A stretch of DNA of 8,191 nt from S015-6 sp964384945. Its GTDB lineage: Bacteria; Desulfobacterota; DSWW01. Both the position numbers and the translations under genes were made by a program. Each line of letters starts with the position of its first letter. Within the stretch, counting starts at the first letter, position 1. A model generated the notes under the pieces. That model worked only from the letters and a program-made list of their open reading frames with translations, was not told the origin of the DNA and made no database searches. The stretch spans positions 1 through 8,191 of the forward strand of contig CAYLMK010000054.1 of the NCBI GenBank assembly GCA_964384945.1. The letters run 5' to 3'. Shown here one piece after another: positions 1 to 7,500 of this stretch.

Positions 1-285
1 GCTCCAGCACCTGTGGCCTCTTTACCGACTCGAGGTGGCGCTTCTGTGAGAACAGGCACTCATCCCGATCGATGCATGCACAACCCCGTTGGGGAAGTCT
101 GTCCAAAATCGGGCCAGGCAGACGCAGAATCCACGAACAACCGTCTTCTTTCCGAAATCTTCCCAACTACTGGTCATAAACATGGGCGATAGCTTCTCCA
201 AAGCGGAAAAATCCACTCTCTCTTACAGAGGTTTGCCTAATCCGGGATTAAGCGCTCTTATCTTCGTTTACGGCCGGGACACCTG
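1..285. other. Non-coding stretch downstream of the ATPase operon
   Basis: No supported gene was seen on either strand. Open frames here are short, lack ribosome binding sites and resemble nothing recognised. Two small palindromes lie just past the end of the minus-strand operon: TAATCC-G-GGATTA at 238-250, and an adjoining AGCGCT at 251-256. Neither is followed by a run of T on the minus strand, so they are not a clear intrinsic terminator. The operon may continue beyond the left edge or end here; the sequence does not decide. Confidence 0.5.
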
Positions 286-453
286 TCATCCGCACCAGGG
301 GTTCCCGTTCAGGCAGTCAAGCGGCCGATCCTCGGTCTCCCACCCGGCGCATCGGCCGCACAACGCGCAGAGGAGCGAGGCGATCTCCGGGGTCCACCAT
401 TCCGCCCACGCGGTTCCTGCGCTGAACTCGATCTCAATCTCGATTATCTGCAT
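286..453 (-). CDS. Small cysteine- and tryptophan-rich protein, last gene of the Ycf46/DUF1257/DUF2997 operon
   Basis: This is a 55-residue reading frame starting with MQIIEIEIEFSAG and ending NGNPWCG. An AAGGA ribosome binding site (minus strand, 461-465) lies 7 bases before the ATG. It begins 30 bases after the DUF2997 stop on the same strand, which together with the binding site supports a real translated gene. It has five cysteines (C29, C32, C35, C47, C54). Three are evenly spaced as CALCGRC, and five tryptophans are spread along the chain. The acidic, alternating N-terminus IEIEIE suggests a beta strand and resembles the EIEIEI start of the DUF1257 protein. I do not recognise the family. 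The spaced cysteines suggest metal or Fe-S binding, which is inference; one CxxCxxC plus two distant cysteines is not a complete classical ferredoxin motif. In cyanobacteria, as I recall, a ferredoxin gene often sits beside the DUF1257/DUF2997 pair, so this could fill a similar position. The product lacks a signal peptide and is probably cytoplasmic. Confidence 0.72.
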   Translation of the reverse strand: MQIIEIEIEFSAGTAWAEWWTPEIASLLCALCGRCAGWETEDRPLDCLNGNPWCG

Positions 454-483
454 GGCAGATTCCTTTTCGGGGCAGGCAACAGG

Positions 484-681
484 TCACTCGCTCCCGCGCG
501 TCCTCGCCGTCTCCACCGCTTCGGCCTGGAAATACTCCGGGGTCTTCTTCGTTCTGAGCACGCTGCCCAGGGCCTTCTTCAGAAATTGGGCAGCCGCCAT
601 GCACGAGTCGCCGCGGAACCCGCTTGTCTGGACCTCCGTGGTCCCGTCCGGGTGGAACGTGATCTGGATTGTCTTGCTCAT
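484..681 (-). CDS. DUF2997 family protein
   Basis: A 65-residue cytoplasmic protein with the typical DUF2997 layout: an N-terminal strand (KTIQITFHPDG), a second strand (TTEVQTSGFRG), then a conserved cysteine (C27) starting a helix (CMAAAQFLKKALG). The C-terminal tail is basic and less conserved. The length fits the family. The start is the second of two in-frame ATGs (681 rather than 690). The AGGAG at 691-695 lies 9 bases before ATG 681 but directly abuts ATG 690, which is too close to initiate well. The stop of the upstream DUF1257 gene lies 5 bases before this ATG, so translation is probably coupled. If 690 were used, the two genes would overlap as ATGA. The family's function is unknown. 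Constant association with DUF1257 and a Ycf46-type ATPase suggests a small partner of that complex, which is inference. Confidence 0.88.
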   Translation of the reverse strand: MSKTIQITFHPDGTTEVQTSGFRGDSCMAAAQFLKKALGSVLRTKKTPEYFQAEAVETARTRGSE

Positions 682-686
682 TGGTT

Positions 687-1121
687 TCATCTCCTGGTGA
701 GGGTGAGTCTGACGCTCCCGTCTGCACGGGTCGTCTCGTAGACCGAGAAGCCCTGTTTGCGGGCCTCCCGCTTCGCCTTCTCCACGCCGTAGGCCTGTAC
801 GAGTCTCTCCGCATTGCGGCCCAGTCTTTCGGTAAGCCCGCCCTGGCACCAGAAATCCCACAGGAGCCGGTATCCGGCGCCCCGCTGCCGGGCCCTGACC
901 ACGCCCACCTCATAGGCTGCACCTGGAACTTGAATCGCATGGTCGCACTTGCCCAGGTCTTCCTGCGAGAAGCCCTCCGGCAGGGGGTAATCCCCCTCCC
1001 AGCGGCCGTACCACTTGTACGTCTTCTGGCCTTCTCTGAACACGAACCCCAGACGCCGGCAGGCGGCGGCCAGGGCCGCGAGGTCCGTGATCTCGATCTC
1101 GATCTCGGCAACGTGACTCAT
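687..1121 (-). CDS. DUF1257 (Ycf35-like) protein
   Basis: A 144-residue protein matching the DUF1257/Ycf35 family. The N-terminus starts MSHVAEIEIEITDLAAL, a strand followed by the usual helix. A central KWYGRWEGDYPLP (residues 36-48) is followed by the diagnostic C59-D60-H61 segment running into IQVPGAAYEVGVVR (63-76). A helical stretch follows (about 97-123), and the C-terminal GFSVYETTRADGSVRLTL is rich in strand. Length and ends fit the family. The start is supported by AAGGAG at 1131-1136, 9 bases upstream. There is no signal peptide or membrane segment, so it is cytoplasmic. Ycf35 is encoded in red-algal plastids and cyanobacteria without an established function. Here it sits 61 bases after the ATPase gene and overlaps the first in-frame ATG of the DUF2997 gene, so it belongs to the same transcript and presumably the same complex. 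Confidence 0.9.
   Translation of the reverse strand: MSHVAEIEIEITDLAALAAACRRLGFVFREGQKTYKWYGRWEGDYPLPEGFSQEDLGKCDHAIQVPGAAYEVGVVRARQRGAGYRLLWDFWCQGGLTERLGRNAERLVQAYGVEKAKREARKQGFSVYETTRADGSVRLTLTRR
691..695 (-). promoter_or_regulatory. Ribosome binding site that decides the DUF2997 start
   Basis: AGGAG on the minus strand, inside the last codons of the DUF1257 gene. It lies 9 bases from ATG 681 and 0 bases from ATG 690, so the downstream ATG is the likely start. Confidence 0.7.
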
Positions 1122-1182
1122 TTGGGCGGTCTCCTTCGGGATTGTTCTTTGTGGGTTTCTTGGGCCGATGTGCGCCCTGGTT

Positions 1183-2691
1183 TCAGTTGCCGCAGACGAT
1201 CCTGCGGTACGAGGCGTTCTCCGAGGAGGGTCTGCCGGTTCCGCCGCCCTGGCCTTTTCGGTGTGCGGGGACCGCCCTGCCTTGCGCCCACTCGCGCAGG
1301 GCCTGGATCTTCTCCCTGGCCGTCCGGCACACCGGAACCACGAACTGGGCCGCCTCGTCCAGGCTTGTCCCCAGCATCTTGGCTACCCGGCAGAGGGTCT
1401 TCACTTCCGCACCGGTCCAGTCAGTGAGCTGCGCGGCCGCGATCGTCTCCGGGTCCACACCGAACCTGGCGCTGTAGAGGCCGAGGATGGCGCTCCGGGT
1501 CTCCTCGTCGGGAAGATCCACGAAGAAAATCGCGTCCCAGCGCTCCGCGCGCATCCATTCCGGTGGCAATTGACTGAGATCGTTGCAGGTGGCGACCACG
1601 TATGCGGTCCCCTGCGGCCGGTCCGATATCCAGCGCAGGAGGATCGAGCCCACACCGGCCTTGGCGCCCCCGTCCCCCTGGTAGCCGTTGTACGCGCTGG
1701 AGAGCCCCTTCTCGATCTCGTCGAACATGACAACCGAACGGCCCTGGGCGTCTATGATATCTACCGTCTGCTGCGCCTTGGCCTCGGCCTGTCCCACCAG
1801 GGCCTGTCCGGCCGCCATGATGCGGTTCACGTCCGCGATGATCGTGGGCAGGCGAACGGCGTTCCCCAAGGCCTTGGCAAAGTGGGTCTTCCCTGTGCCC
1901 GCTGGCCCCAGCACCAGGATCCCGCGGTACATGTCCGAGGCGATGCTTCGGAGTGCGAACTCCTTCATCCGGTCCACGCCCCGAAGGTCATCGAAGGTCT
2001 CCTCGAACACGCCGATCTCCAGGGTGGATGATTGCCGGATCATGTCCGCCTTGGTGTGCGCCACGATCTCCGGGGAGAACTTGCCGCTGGAGACCACGGA
2101 ACAGAGCGCGGCCGCGTTTTCAGCCTCGAACCGTGTGAGCCCGAGAGCCGCCTCGGCGAGCTGGTCGAGCAACTCGGGGGACTGTTCCCCCAGGTTGGCA
2201 GCACTGGCAATCTCCACAAACACCTGGCGCAGTTCCTCCCGGGTGGGCATCTCGAACGGGACGACCCTGAAGAGCTTGGAGAGTTCCACCGGGACGGTGA
2301 CGACCGGGGAGACCGCAATGAGCGTCACACCGTTGCTCGACAGGGCGTGCCTCGCATTTTGAAGTGCCTGGACGGTCTCGGCTCCGTCGATGAACCGGTG
2401 GAAGTTCTCCAGAAAGGCCACGGCCGGCCCGCGAATCTCGGCCAAGTGCGTCACCAGTTCCGCCGGATCCTGGACCATCTGCCGCTCGTCCCCGGCCGGC
2501 ACGAGACACTCCAGCCCGCGCAGGCAGTCCCAGCGGTAGACGGCGGTTTGGCTGCTCCGGTGGTTGTCCCACTGCTGGATTTCACTCACGATGTTCGCCT
2601 CCGCCCGCTCCGGCTCCTGAGTCTTAACCCACAGCGCCGGGTACCCCGCGTTCAAGTAGTGCAGAACCTTGATCTTCTTCGGGACGTTCAT
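1183..2691 (-). CDS. Ycf46-type AAA+ ATPase
   Basis: A 502-residue cytoplasmic ATPase with the two-part Ycf46 architecture. Residues 1-230 form the family's N-terminal domain (YPALWVKTQEPERAE near the start; PVELSKLFRVVPFEMPTREE at about 134-153), which has no Walker A motif. Residues 231-440 are a full AAA+ module: Walker A GPAGTGKT (262-269), Walker B VVMFDEIEK with D324/E325, sensor-1 N370 in VVATCND, and candidate arginine fingers R381 and R384 in PPEWMRAERWDAIFFVDLP. The sensor-2 region is WTGAEVKTLCRVA (425-437). The module therefore looks able to hydrolyse ATP, probably as a hexamer. An in-frame ATG at 2874 would add 61 residues, but it lacks a ribosome binding site and its extension looks non-coding. 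ATG 2691 has GGGAGG at 2696-2701, 4 bases away, and begins MNVPKKIKVLHYLNAG as a family member should. It is the first gene of the operon. Cyanobacterial Ycf46 has been linked to photosynthesis and CO2 use; in other bacteria the substrate is unknown. Confidence 0.92.
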   Translation of the reverse strand: MNVPKKIKVLHYLNAGYPALWVKTQEPERAEANIVSEIQQWDNHRSSQTAVYRWDCLRGLECLVPAGDERQMVQDPAELVTHLAEIRGPAVAFLENFHRFIDGAETVQALQNARHALSSNGVTLIAVSPVVTVPVELSKLFRVVPFEMPTREELRQVFVEIASAANLGEQSPELLDQLAEAALGLTRFEAENAAALCSVVSSGKFSPEIVAHTKADMIRQSSTLEIGVFEETFDDLRGVDRMKEFALRSIASDMYRGILVLGPAGTGKTHFAKALGNAVRLPTIIADVNRIMAAGQALVGQAEAKAQQTVDIIDAQGRSVVMFDEIEKGLSSAYNGYQGDGGAKAGVGSILLRWISDRPQGTAYVVATCNDLSQLPPEWMRAERWDAIFFVDLPDEETRSAILGLYSARFGVDPETIAAAQLTDWTGAEVKTLCRVAKMLGTSLDEAAQFVVPVCRTAREKIQALREWAQGRAVPAHRKGQGGGTGRPSSENASYRRIVCGN

Positions 2692-2805
2692 GGCGCCTCC
2701 CTGTTTCTGGGTCCAACTGTGAGGCTGATTACCGCCTTGGCGGGTTCGCCTGTCCGGCTCGTTGCCTTCTGCCGGATCTTCGGGGAATGCCGAGAGATGG
2801 GGAAC

Positions 2806-2847
2806 GCTCTTCCCTTGCCGCCCACCGGAAAGCGGCAAGGGAAGAGC
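2806..2847. repeat. Perfect 16-bp inverted repeat upstream of the ATPase operon
   Basis: The left arm is 2806-2821 (GCTCTTCCCTTGCCGC) and the right arm 2832-2847 (GCGGCAAGGGAAGAGC). The arms are exact reverse complements around a 10-base loop. It lies 115 bases upstream of the ATPase start, in the presumed leader or promoter region. No T run follows on either strand, so it is not an ordinary intrinsic terminator. It could be an operator, a leader hairpin acting on the mRNA, or a dispersed palindromic element. If the longer ATPase start at 2874 were used, it would fall within coding sequence. No second copy was seen in the window. Confidence 0.75.
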
Positions 2848-3454
2848 ATGCCGTGGGGCACGAGGTTCGGACATGGCGTTGTAAGTGTGAGGGTGGCCAG
2901 GAAAGGAACGTCGGGGGGCTAGGTTTGAAGGGGCTCGAAAAAATCAATCGTGAAACATAGGCAAATATGAAGAACGGGAAGCTACGTGGTCCAGAATGTT
3001 CAGAGCGGCGTGGATCTGCCGGCTACAAGTCTACGTTGGCAACACGTGTCTATGCGATGGTCCATGAAGCTATGGTCACCCACCTTGGATGATCGAGTAC
3101 TTCATGCAGATGACCCGGATCGGGACGAAAGAACGCTTGAGGTGTTCAGGTTTTCGACAAGGGCCGCTACTCTGCCCAGGGTAATCGCCGGCTTGTCGAT
3201 GCTCGTCGAACTGGCATGGACCAAGACCGCCCTGGTCACGGTGCTGACACTCTCATCAGGATTCAGATGAGAAAATCTTTTCCATTTTTCGGTACTGCGA
3301 CGACACTCCTTGTGGAACGAAGCCCTGAGAAATAGACAGGAAAACGTTTTATTATTTCCCAGAGAAGAAAATGATGGTTCATAACTTCCTAAAATAACTG
3401 ATCTAGAATATATAACGTAGGCCTAGTGAAAAATCGCTTTTTATGCAAGTGTCT

Positions 3455-3470
3455 TGGCACAATCTCTGCT
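3455..3470 (+). promoter_or_regulatory. Sigma-54 (RpoN) -24/-12 promoter match
   Basis: TGGCACAATCTCTGCT matches the sigma-54 consensus TGGCAC-N5-TTGCW at every position but one (C for the first T of the -12 box). The invariant GG and GC are separated by exactly 10 bases. It faces the PEP-CTERM gene and would start transcription near 3481, giving a leader of about 255 bases. Many PEP-CTERM genes in other bacteria have sigma-54 sites upstream and are thought to be controlled by the PrsK/PrsR two-component system. An enhancer site for such a regulator would be expected 80-200 bases upstream, but none was identified. With no competing gene in this stretch, the site is credible though unproven. 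Confidence 0.65.
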
Positions 3471-3723
3471 ACAATGCAGATGCCTTTTCGCGATACCCCA
3501 GCATGGAGAAGGCTGTTGGCTTTCGTGTCTCACGGCAACATGCCCGGATCCCACCTATCCCCTCAAAAGAAAATGCCTTATCCTGGTCCCGCGTTGAGGG
3601 CTGTGGATTGACTACCCGTCTGTCAGGGATGGATGACCGAATAGGGCCAGATCTATTGCTAGTGGATAAAGTTGTTATCTTTACGTTTTCCTTTGCACCT
3701 GAGATAGTGAACCGGAACAGAAG

Positions 3724-3729
3724 AGGAGG
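3724..3729 (+). promoter_or_regulatory. Ribosome binding site of the PEP-CTERM gene
   Basis: AGGAGG lies 6 bases before ATG 3736 and 3 bases before ATG 3733. The spacing favours the second ATG, so the protein should begin MKKRILLLL. Confidence 0.75.
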
Positions 3730-3735
3730 AGAATG

Positions 3736-4272
3736 ATGAAGAAAAGGATTCTACTGCTCCTGGTTGTTTTCGGCTTGACCCTCCTCGGGTCAGCCCAAAT
3801 CCTCCCTGCAACAAGCATTCTCTACGAGGCGACTTCCCTCGGCGGCACGTCATGGGAATTGAGTTATTGGGTGAGCGATTTCACATTCGCCGTGGACTAT
3901 GGGTTCACGCTCTTCTTTGATTACGGCCTGTATGAGAACATCACCCCCGTATCCGCCTCCGCCGACTGGGATGTGCTCGTATGGGAGCCGGATGTATGGC
4001 TGGGGCCTGGGGCCTACGACGCCTTGGCGCTTGTCGATGACGCCTCCCTCTCCGAACCCTTTGTCGTCAGCTTCAATTGGCTGGGCTCAGGTACGCCCAG
4101 GGACTATACGCAATCCTTCGAAATCTACTACCTTGGTCCTGAATTTGAAATTCTTGAGGCAGGCACTACCGCAACTGCCTCGGCCCCCGTTCCCGAGCCC
4201 GGAACTCTTTTCCTTCTGGGGTCAGGGATAGCGGCTCTTCTCGGTTGTCGCAGGATCTCAAACCAGGTTTGA
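3736..4272 (+). CDS. Exported PEP-CTERM sorting-domain protein
   Basis: A 178-residue exported protein. The N-terminus is a classical signal peptide (MKKR, then a hydrophobic core to about residue 18, with cleavage likely near GSAQ). The middle, about 25-145, is acidic, rich in aromatic residues and beta-prone (for example YWVSDFTFAVDYGFTLFFDYG), and belongs to no family I recognise. The C-terminus is a complete PEP-CTERM signal: VPEP at 152-155, a hydrophobic segment (GTLFLLGSGIAALLGC) and a basic end (RR). In this system an inner-membrane exosortase cleaves near the PEP motif and passes the protein to the envelope surface or extracellular matrix, usually in species that make exopolysaccharide. 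The exosortase is not in this window. The middle resembles small PEP-CTERM proteins that show little conservation outside the sorting tail. An ATG one codon upstream (3733) is possible. Expression is probably driven by the sigma-54 site at 3455-3470. Confidence 0.9.
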   Translation: MKKRILLLLVVFGLTLLGSAQILPATSILYEATSLGGTSWELSYWVSDFTFAVDYGFTLFFDYGLYENITPVSASADWDVLVWEPDVWLGPGAYDALALVDDASLSEPFVVSFNWLGSGTPRDYTQSFEIYYLGPEFEILEAGTTATASAPVPEPGTLFLLGSGIAALLGCRRISNQV

Positions 4273-4565
4273 GAGGCTCGGTGAGCGTCGGATTCCCTGG
4301 TGGGTCCGAGACGGCAATGCAGCGTCTTGAATCTCTGTCTTAGTGTGCCTGTCTGGCCTTCCTCCTTGATGCCCGACGAAATCGCCTGGCGAATTCCTGC
4401 TTAGCGAAGACAGGTGCCTGTGGCGTCCCAGGTTACAAGAGATGAGTCCCGATTTCTTGCCAGGTTCAATAAATCAAGCGCCGACCGCGAACTCTTGACG
4501 GACTTGGCCCCTTACGTCACAGTTCTGGAATCTTTTTCGCACCATTTTCGGAAAAGGAGAAAACC
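4273..4565 (+). other. Gap between the PEP-CTERM and large secreted-protein genes
   Basis: 293 bases without a gene. A weak TCGGA/TCCGA stem (about 4291-4313) follows the PEP-CTERM stop but has no T run, so a terminator is not supported. A sigma-54-like TGGC...TGC at 4387-4400 has 9 bases between GG and GC instead of 10 and is probably not functional. A TTGACG at about 4495 could be a -35 box but has no good -10 partner. The large gene could therefore share the upstream transcript or have its own unrecognised promoter. Confidence 0.5.
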
Positions 4566-7500
4566 ATGAAGGTCTGCTCACAATGGGCAAACGAAAAGGC
4601 ATCGCATTTTCTCGTCCTCTCATCGATTATATTCGTGTTTCTCCTTCGGCCCCCCGTCTTAGCCAACGCCTCAGATTTGTCCATCGGCAATTACTCGCTC
4701 CAGGGGCAAAAAAGAGTGGCTCGAACGATATATGACTACACCTATAGCGCAACTGTCACAAACCATGGCAGCAAGGATGCAACGAACGTATCGGCCTCCG
4801 TGTCAAGCTTTGCCGCAGGCACCACAGTAATCGACGGCTCTCTCGTTTTCGGCGATGTCCCTGCCCTCTCCGTGGTGCAAAGCGGTGACACCTTTACAAT
4901 CAGGGTAGACCGCCTTTATCCCTTCAGTGAGACAAGCCTCAACTGGGACGTACAATATACGATTCCTCTGGCTGATGGTTTCGGCGTAGTGGGTAGAGAC
5001 GGGGGTTCGGTCAGTATTACTGACACCGAAAACAGGTTGTACGGCTCAACCGTTGTCGTGCCTCCCCAGGGGCTCTCTGTGGACACTCTGATCAGCATTC
5101 AAGAAGGGCCGTTCTCCTCTCATCCTCGTGAGGGTTTCGTGAGTGCGGGCCCCATGGTTTCCTTCGGCCCCGACGGAACCGTTTTCAACGATGAAGTGTA
5201 CATTACAATCCCGTATGATGACGATGAGAATGACGGCATCATTGACTTTACCGACATACCAGAGGATCAAGTGGTCCCAATATGGTTTAACACGCTAACA
5301 CGGGAATGGGAGACGCTCGCCATTCATTCTCAAGATGTGACCCGCAATACCGTGACCGTAAAGGCGAACCATTTCTCTATTTACGGAACCATGTGTCCCC
5401 TCCCGGTTGCGAAGTCCAATGTCAAGATACTGACGATAGATGGACTTGAGTTTAAGAAGACTGTCGACGCCGTACCTCAGCCGATACTAGAATGGGTGGT
5501 AACCCAGGTGGTAACCGAAGAAAACCTATTGGCTCTTGGAATGCCTTCTTACCTCGCAGAAGCAACAGAAACATTGAATAAGGCTCTGCTCGCTGCGTTC
5601 GAAAACTCGATTTCCGCTCTACGGCCCTCATACTTGTACTACGCAATACTTGAAAACGGGAACGACCTGCAGTTGAACAGAGGCAATGTCATATCCTACG
5701 GTGGACCCGGCAGTGCGGCATCAGGTGAGAGCTGGGACGGTAATGCCGAGACGACTAAGGACATCATGCCGGACCTTCTGCTGAAGCTGGACGAAGTCTC
5801 CAGGGATCCCCTCATTATCGTTTCGCATAGCTGGGGAACCGTATTGGCCCAAATTGCTCTTGCGAAAAGACCTGACATAAGGCCCGAGTTGCTTATAACA
5901 CTTTCTAGCCCACTCGGCACAGAAAATTTACCATTTTCGCCGGAATTTTCGCCAATCAGGGAGCTATTGAAGCAGATAATCACTCTATACACTCATCACG
6001 TCGTTTCCAGCATCCTATCCGAGCATGAACTTCAGGAACTCGAAATCGAGCATGTAAACCATTGGACAGAGGGAGACATTATCTCTGGACCACTATCCCC
6101 ACGAGTCAACCTGAAGGATGTTAGTTTCGTTGGGAGAGTCACGCCGGAATGCGGGATTGACCTAGATGTGCAATCCGACAGAGAAGTTCTCCGCGAACTC
6201 ATTGCTCACATTGTTATACCATTCTACAGTCAATACAATATCGAATTGCCAATAGTCGATTCAACTTTGAAAGCAATCGTTAAAGAAATCAACAATGTGC
6301 GCGTGTGGCACAGAGTCACATCACTGTCAAGGGAAAAGATGAGGGGATATAAAGGCTTCGACGTATATGAATGTTATGGGCAAGAGTTCATTGCTTTGGT
6401 AATGGAGGATCTGCGTGATACTTTGGCGCGTGTATCAGGCCTTGACTACGGACTTGTTGCCCACTACCCCTTCAACGGCAACGCTCTTGATGAGAGCGGA
6501 AACGGTAATCACGGTCTCGTACACGGTGCAACGCCGACTCATGATCGGTTCGGCAATCCTAATAGCGCGTACTACTTCGACGGTTGGCAGAATCGAGTTG
6601 AAGTGCCCAATTCGCCCTCGATTGGATTCTCTCATCAGCCCATTTCGATATCCTGCTGGATCAAAGCAGATCCAGTTCAATATCATAATGGTGCAATTGT
6701 CAGCAAAAGGAGGGGGGTCGAGCCTGATCCGGGCTTTGTTCTATATCAGAGAGGGCACGTTCACGTGGTACCCGTATTCGATAGGGGGAAAGTAGCATTC
6801 GATTTGTTGTACCTTGGTGGGTCGGATCATACCGGAAGGATAGCCACGGAGGCTATTAGCTATACCCAGACTACGGACTCGCAATGGCACCATATTGTGG
6901 CTACGTACGACGGTTCATACATGAAAATGTACATAGATGGGGTTCTAGAGGATGTAGTACCATACACCGGAGGCTTCGATAATCACACAAGCCCTATGTA
7001 TATTGGTTCGATGTGGTATTCCTATTACGATGGATATGAGGGAAGAAACTGGTGGAGCTTCCATGGAGCAATTGACGATGTCAGGATTTACAATCGGGGA
7101 CTCAGTCCGACAGAGGTCGCGGCACTAATGAGTTCTGGAGGGTATTTCGCCGGTCGTAGCCTCCTTCCCGACACGGGCCAGGATCTCTGCTACAACAATA
7201 CGACCGTGATCGAATGCCCCGCTCCAGGTCAGCCTTTCTATGGGCAGGACGCGCAGTACGTGACCAACCCCATGAGCTATACGGTTAGCCCTGACGGCCT
7301 CACAGTCACGGACAATGTGACGGGCCTCATGTGGCAGAGGTGTGTCGCCGGCAGAAGCGGTGAGCAGTGCTCGGCTGGCACGGCACAGCTAATGCCCTGG
7401 GAGGTTGCGGTCACTTACTGCCAGGGCCTCAGGCTGTGCGGCCATACGGACTGGCGACTGCCCGACGTGTTTGAGCTTCAAAGCATCGTGGATTATGGTC

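Larger units (their letters stand above)
2692..3735. other. Divergent intergenic region of about 1 kb
   Basis: No gene is convincingly supported. Contents from left to right: a short CCGCC-TT-GGCGG palindrome at about 2732-2743; the 16-bp inverted repeat at 2806-2847; a stretch from about 2960 to 3290 where several plus-strand frames are open in turn (for example a GTG-started 94-residue frame at 2986-3270); an AT-rich block at about 3330-3425; a sigma-54 promoter match at 3455-3470; and a leader of about 250 bases before the PEP-CTERM gene. The 2986 frame has only a weak GGGAAG before its start, and its product resembles no family I know. I looked for a c-di-GMP riboswitch in the leader and did not see its conserved core. 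Confidence 0.6.

Noticed and set aside
22..216. 64-residue minus-strand frame downstream of the operon
   Set aside because: There is no ribosome binding site, the composition looks random and no motif is visible.
669..1427. Long plus-strand frames opposite the ATPase operon (also 1168-2031, 1688-2362, 2032-2922)
   Set aside because: These are antisense shadows of GC-rich genes whose minus-strand products match known families throughout.
2692..2874. Upstream in-frame ATG at 2874 as the ATPase start
   Set aside because: It has no ribosome binding site, the extra 61 residues look non-coding and contain the inverted repeat, while ATG 2691 has GGGAGG and a family-like N-terminus.
3426..3611. 61-residue plus-strand frame starting with GTG
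   Set aside because: It has no ribosome binding site or recognisable domain, and spans the promoter match.
3480..3735. c-di-GMP riboswitch in the PEP-CTERM leader
   Set aside because: The conserved core segments of the GEMM motif are not present.
3443..3736. 97-residue plus-strand frame ending on the PEP-CTERM start
   Set aside because: It has no ribosome binding site, resembles no family, and contains the sigma-54 promoter match.
4387..4401. Second sigma-54-like site before the large gene
   Set aside because: GG and GC are 9 bases apart rather than 10, which normally abolishes function.
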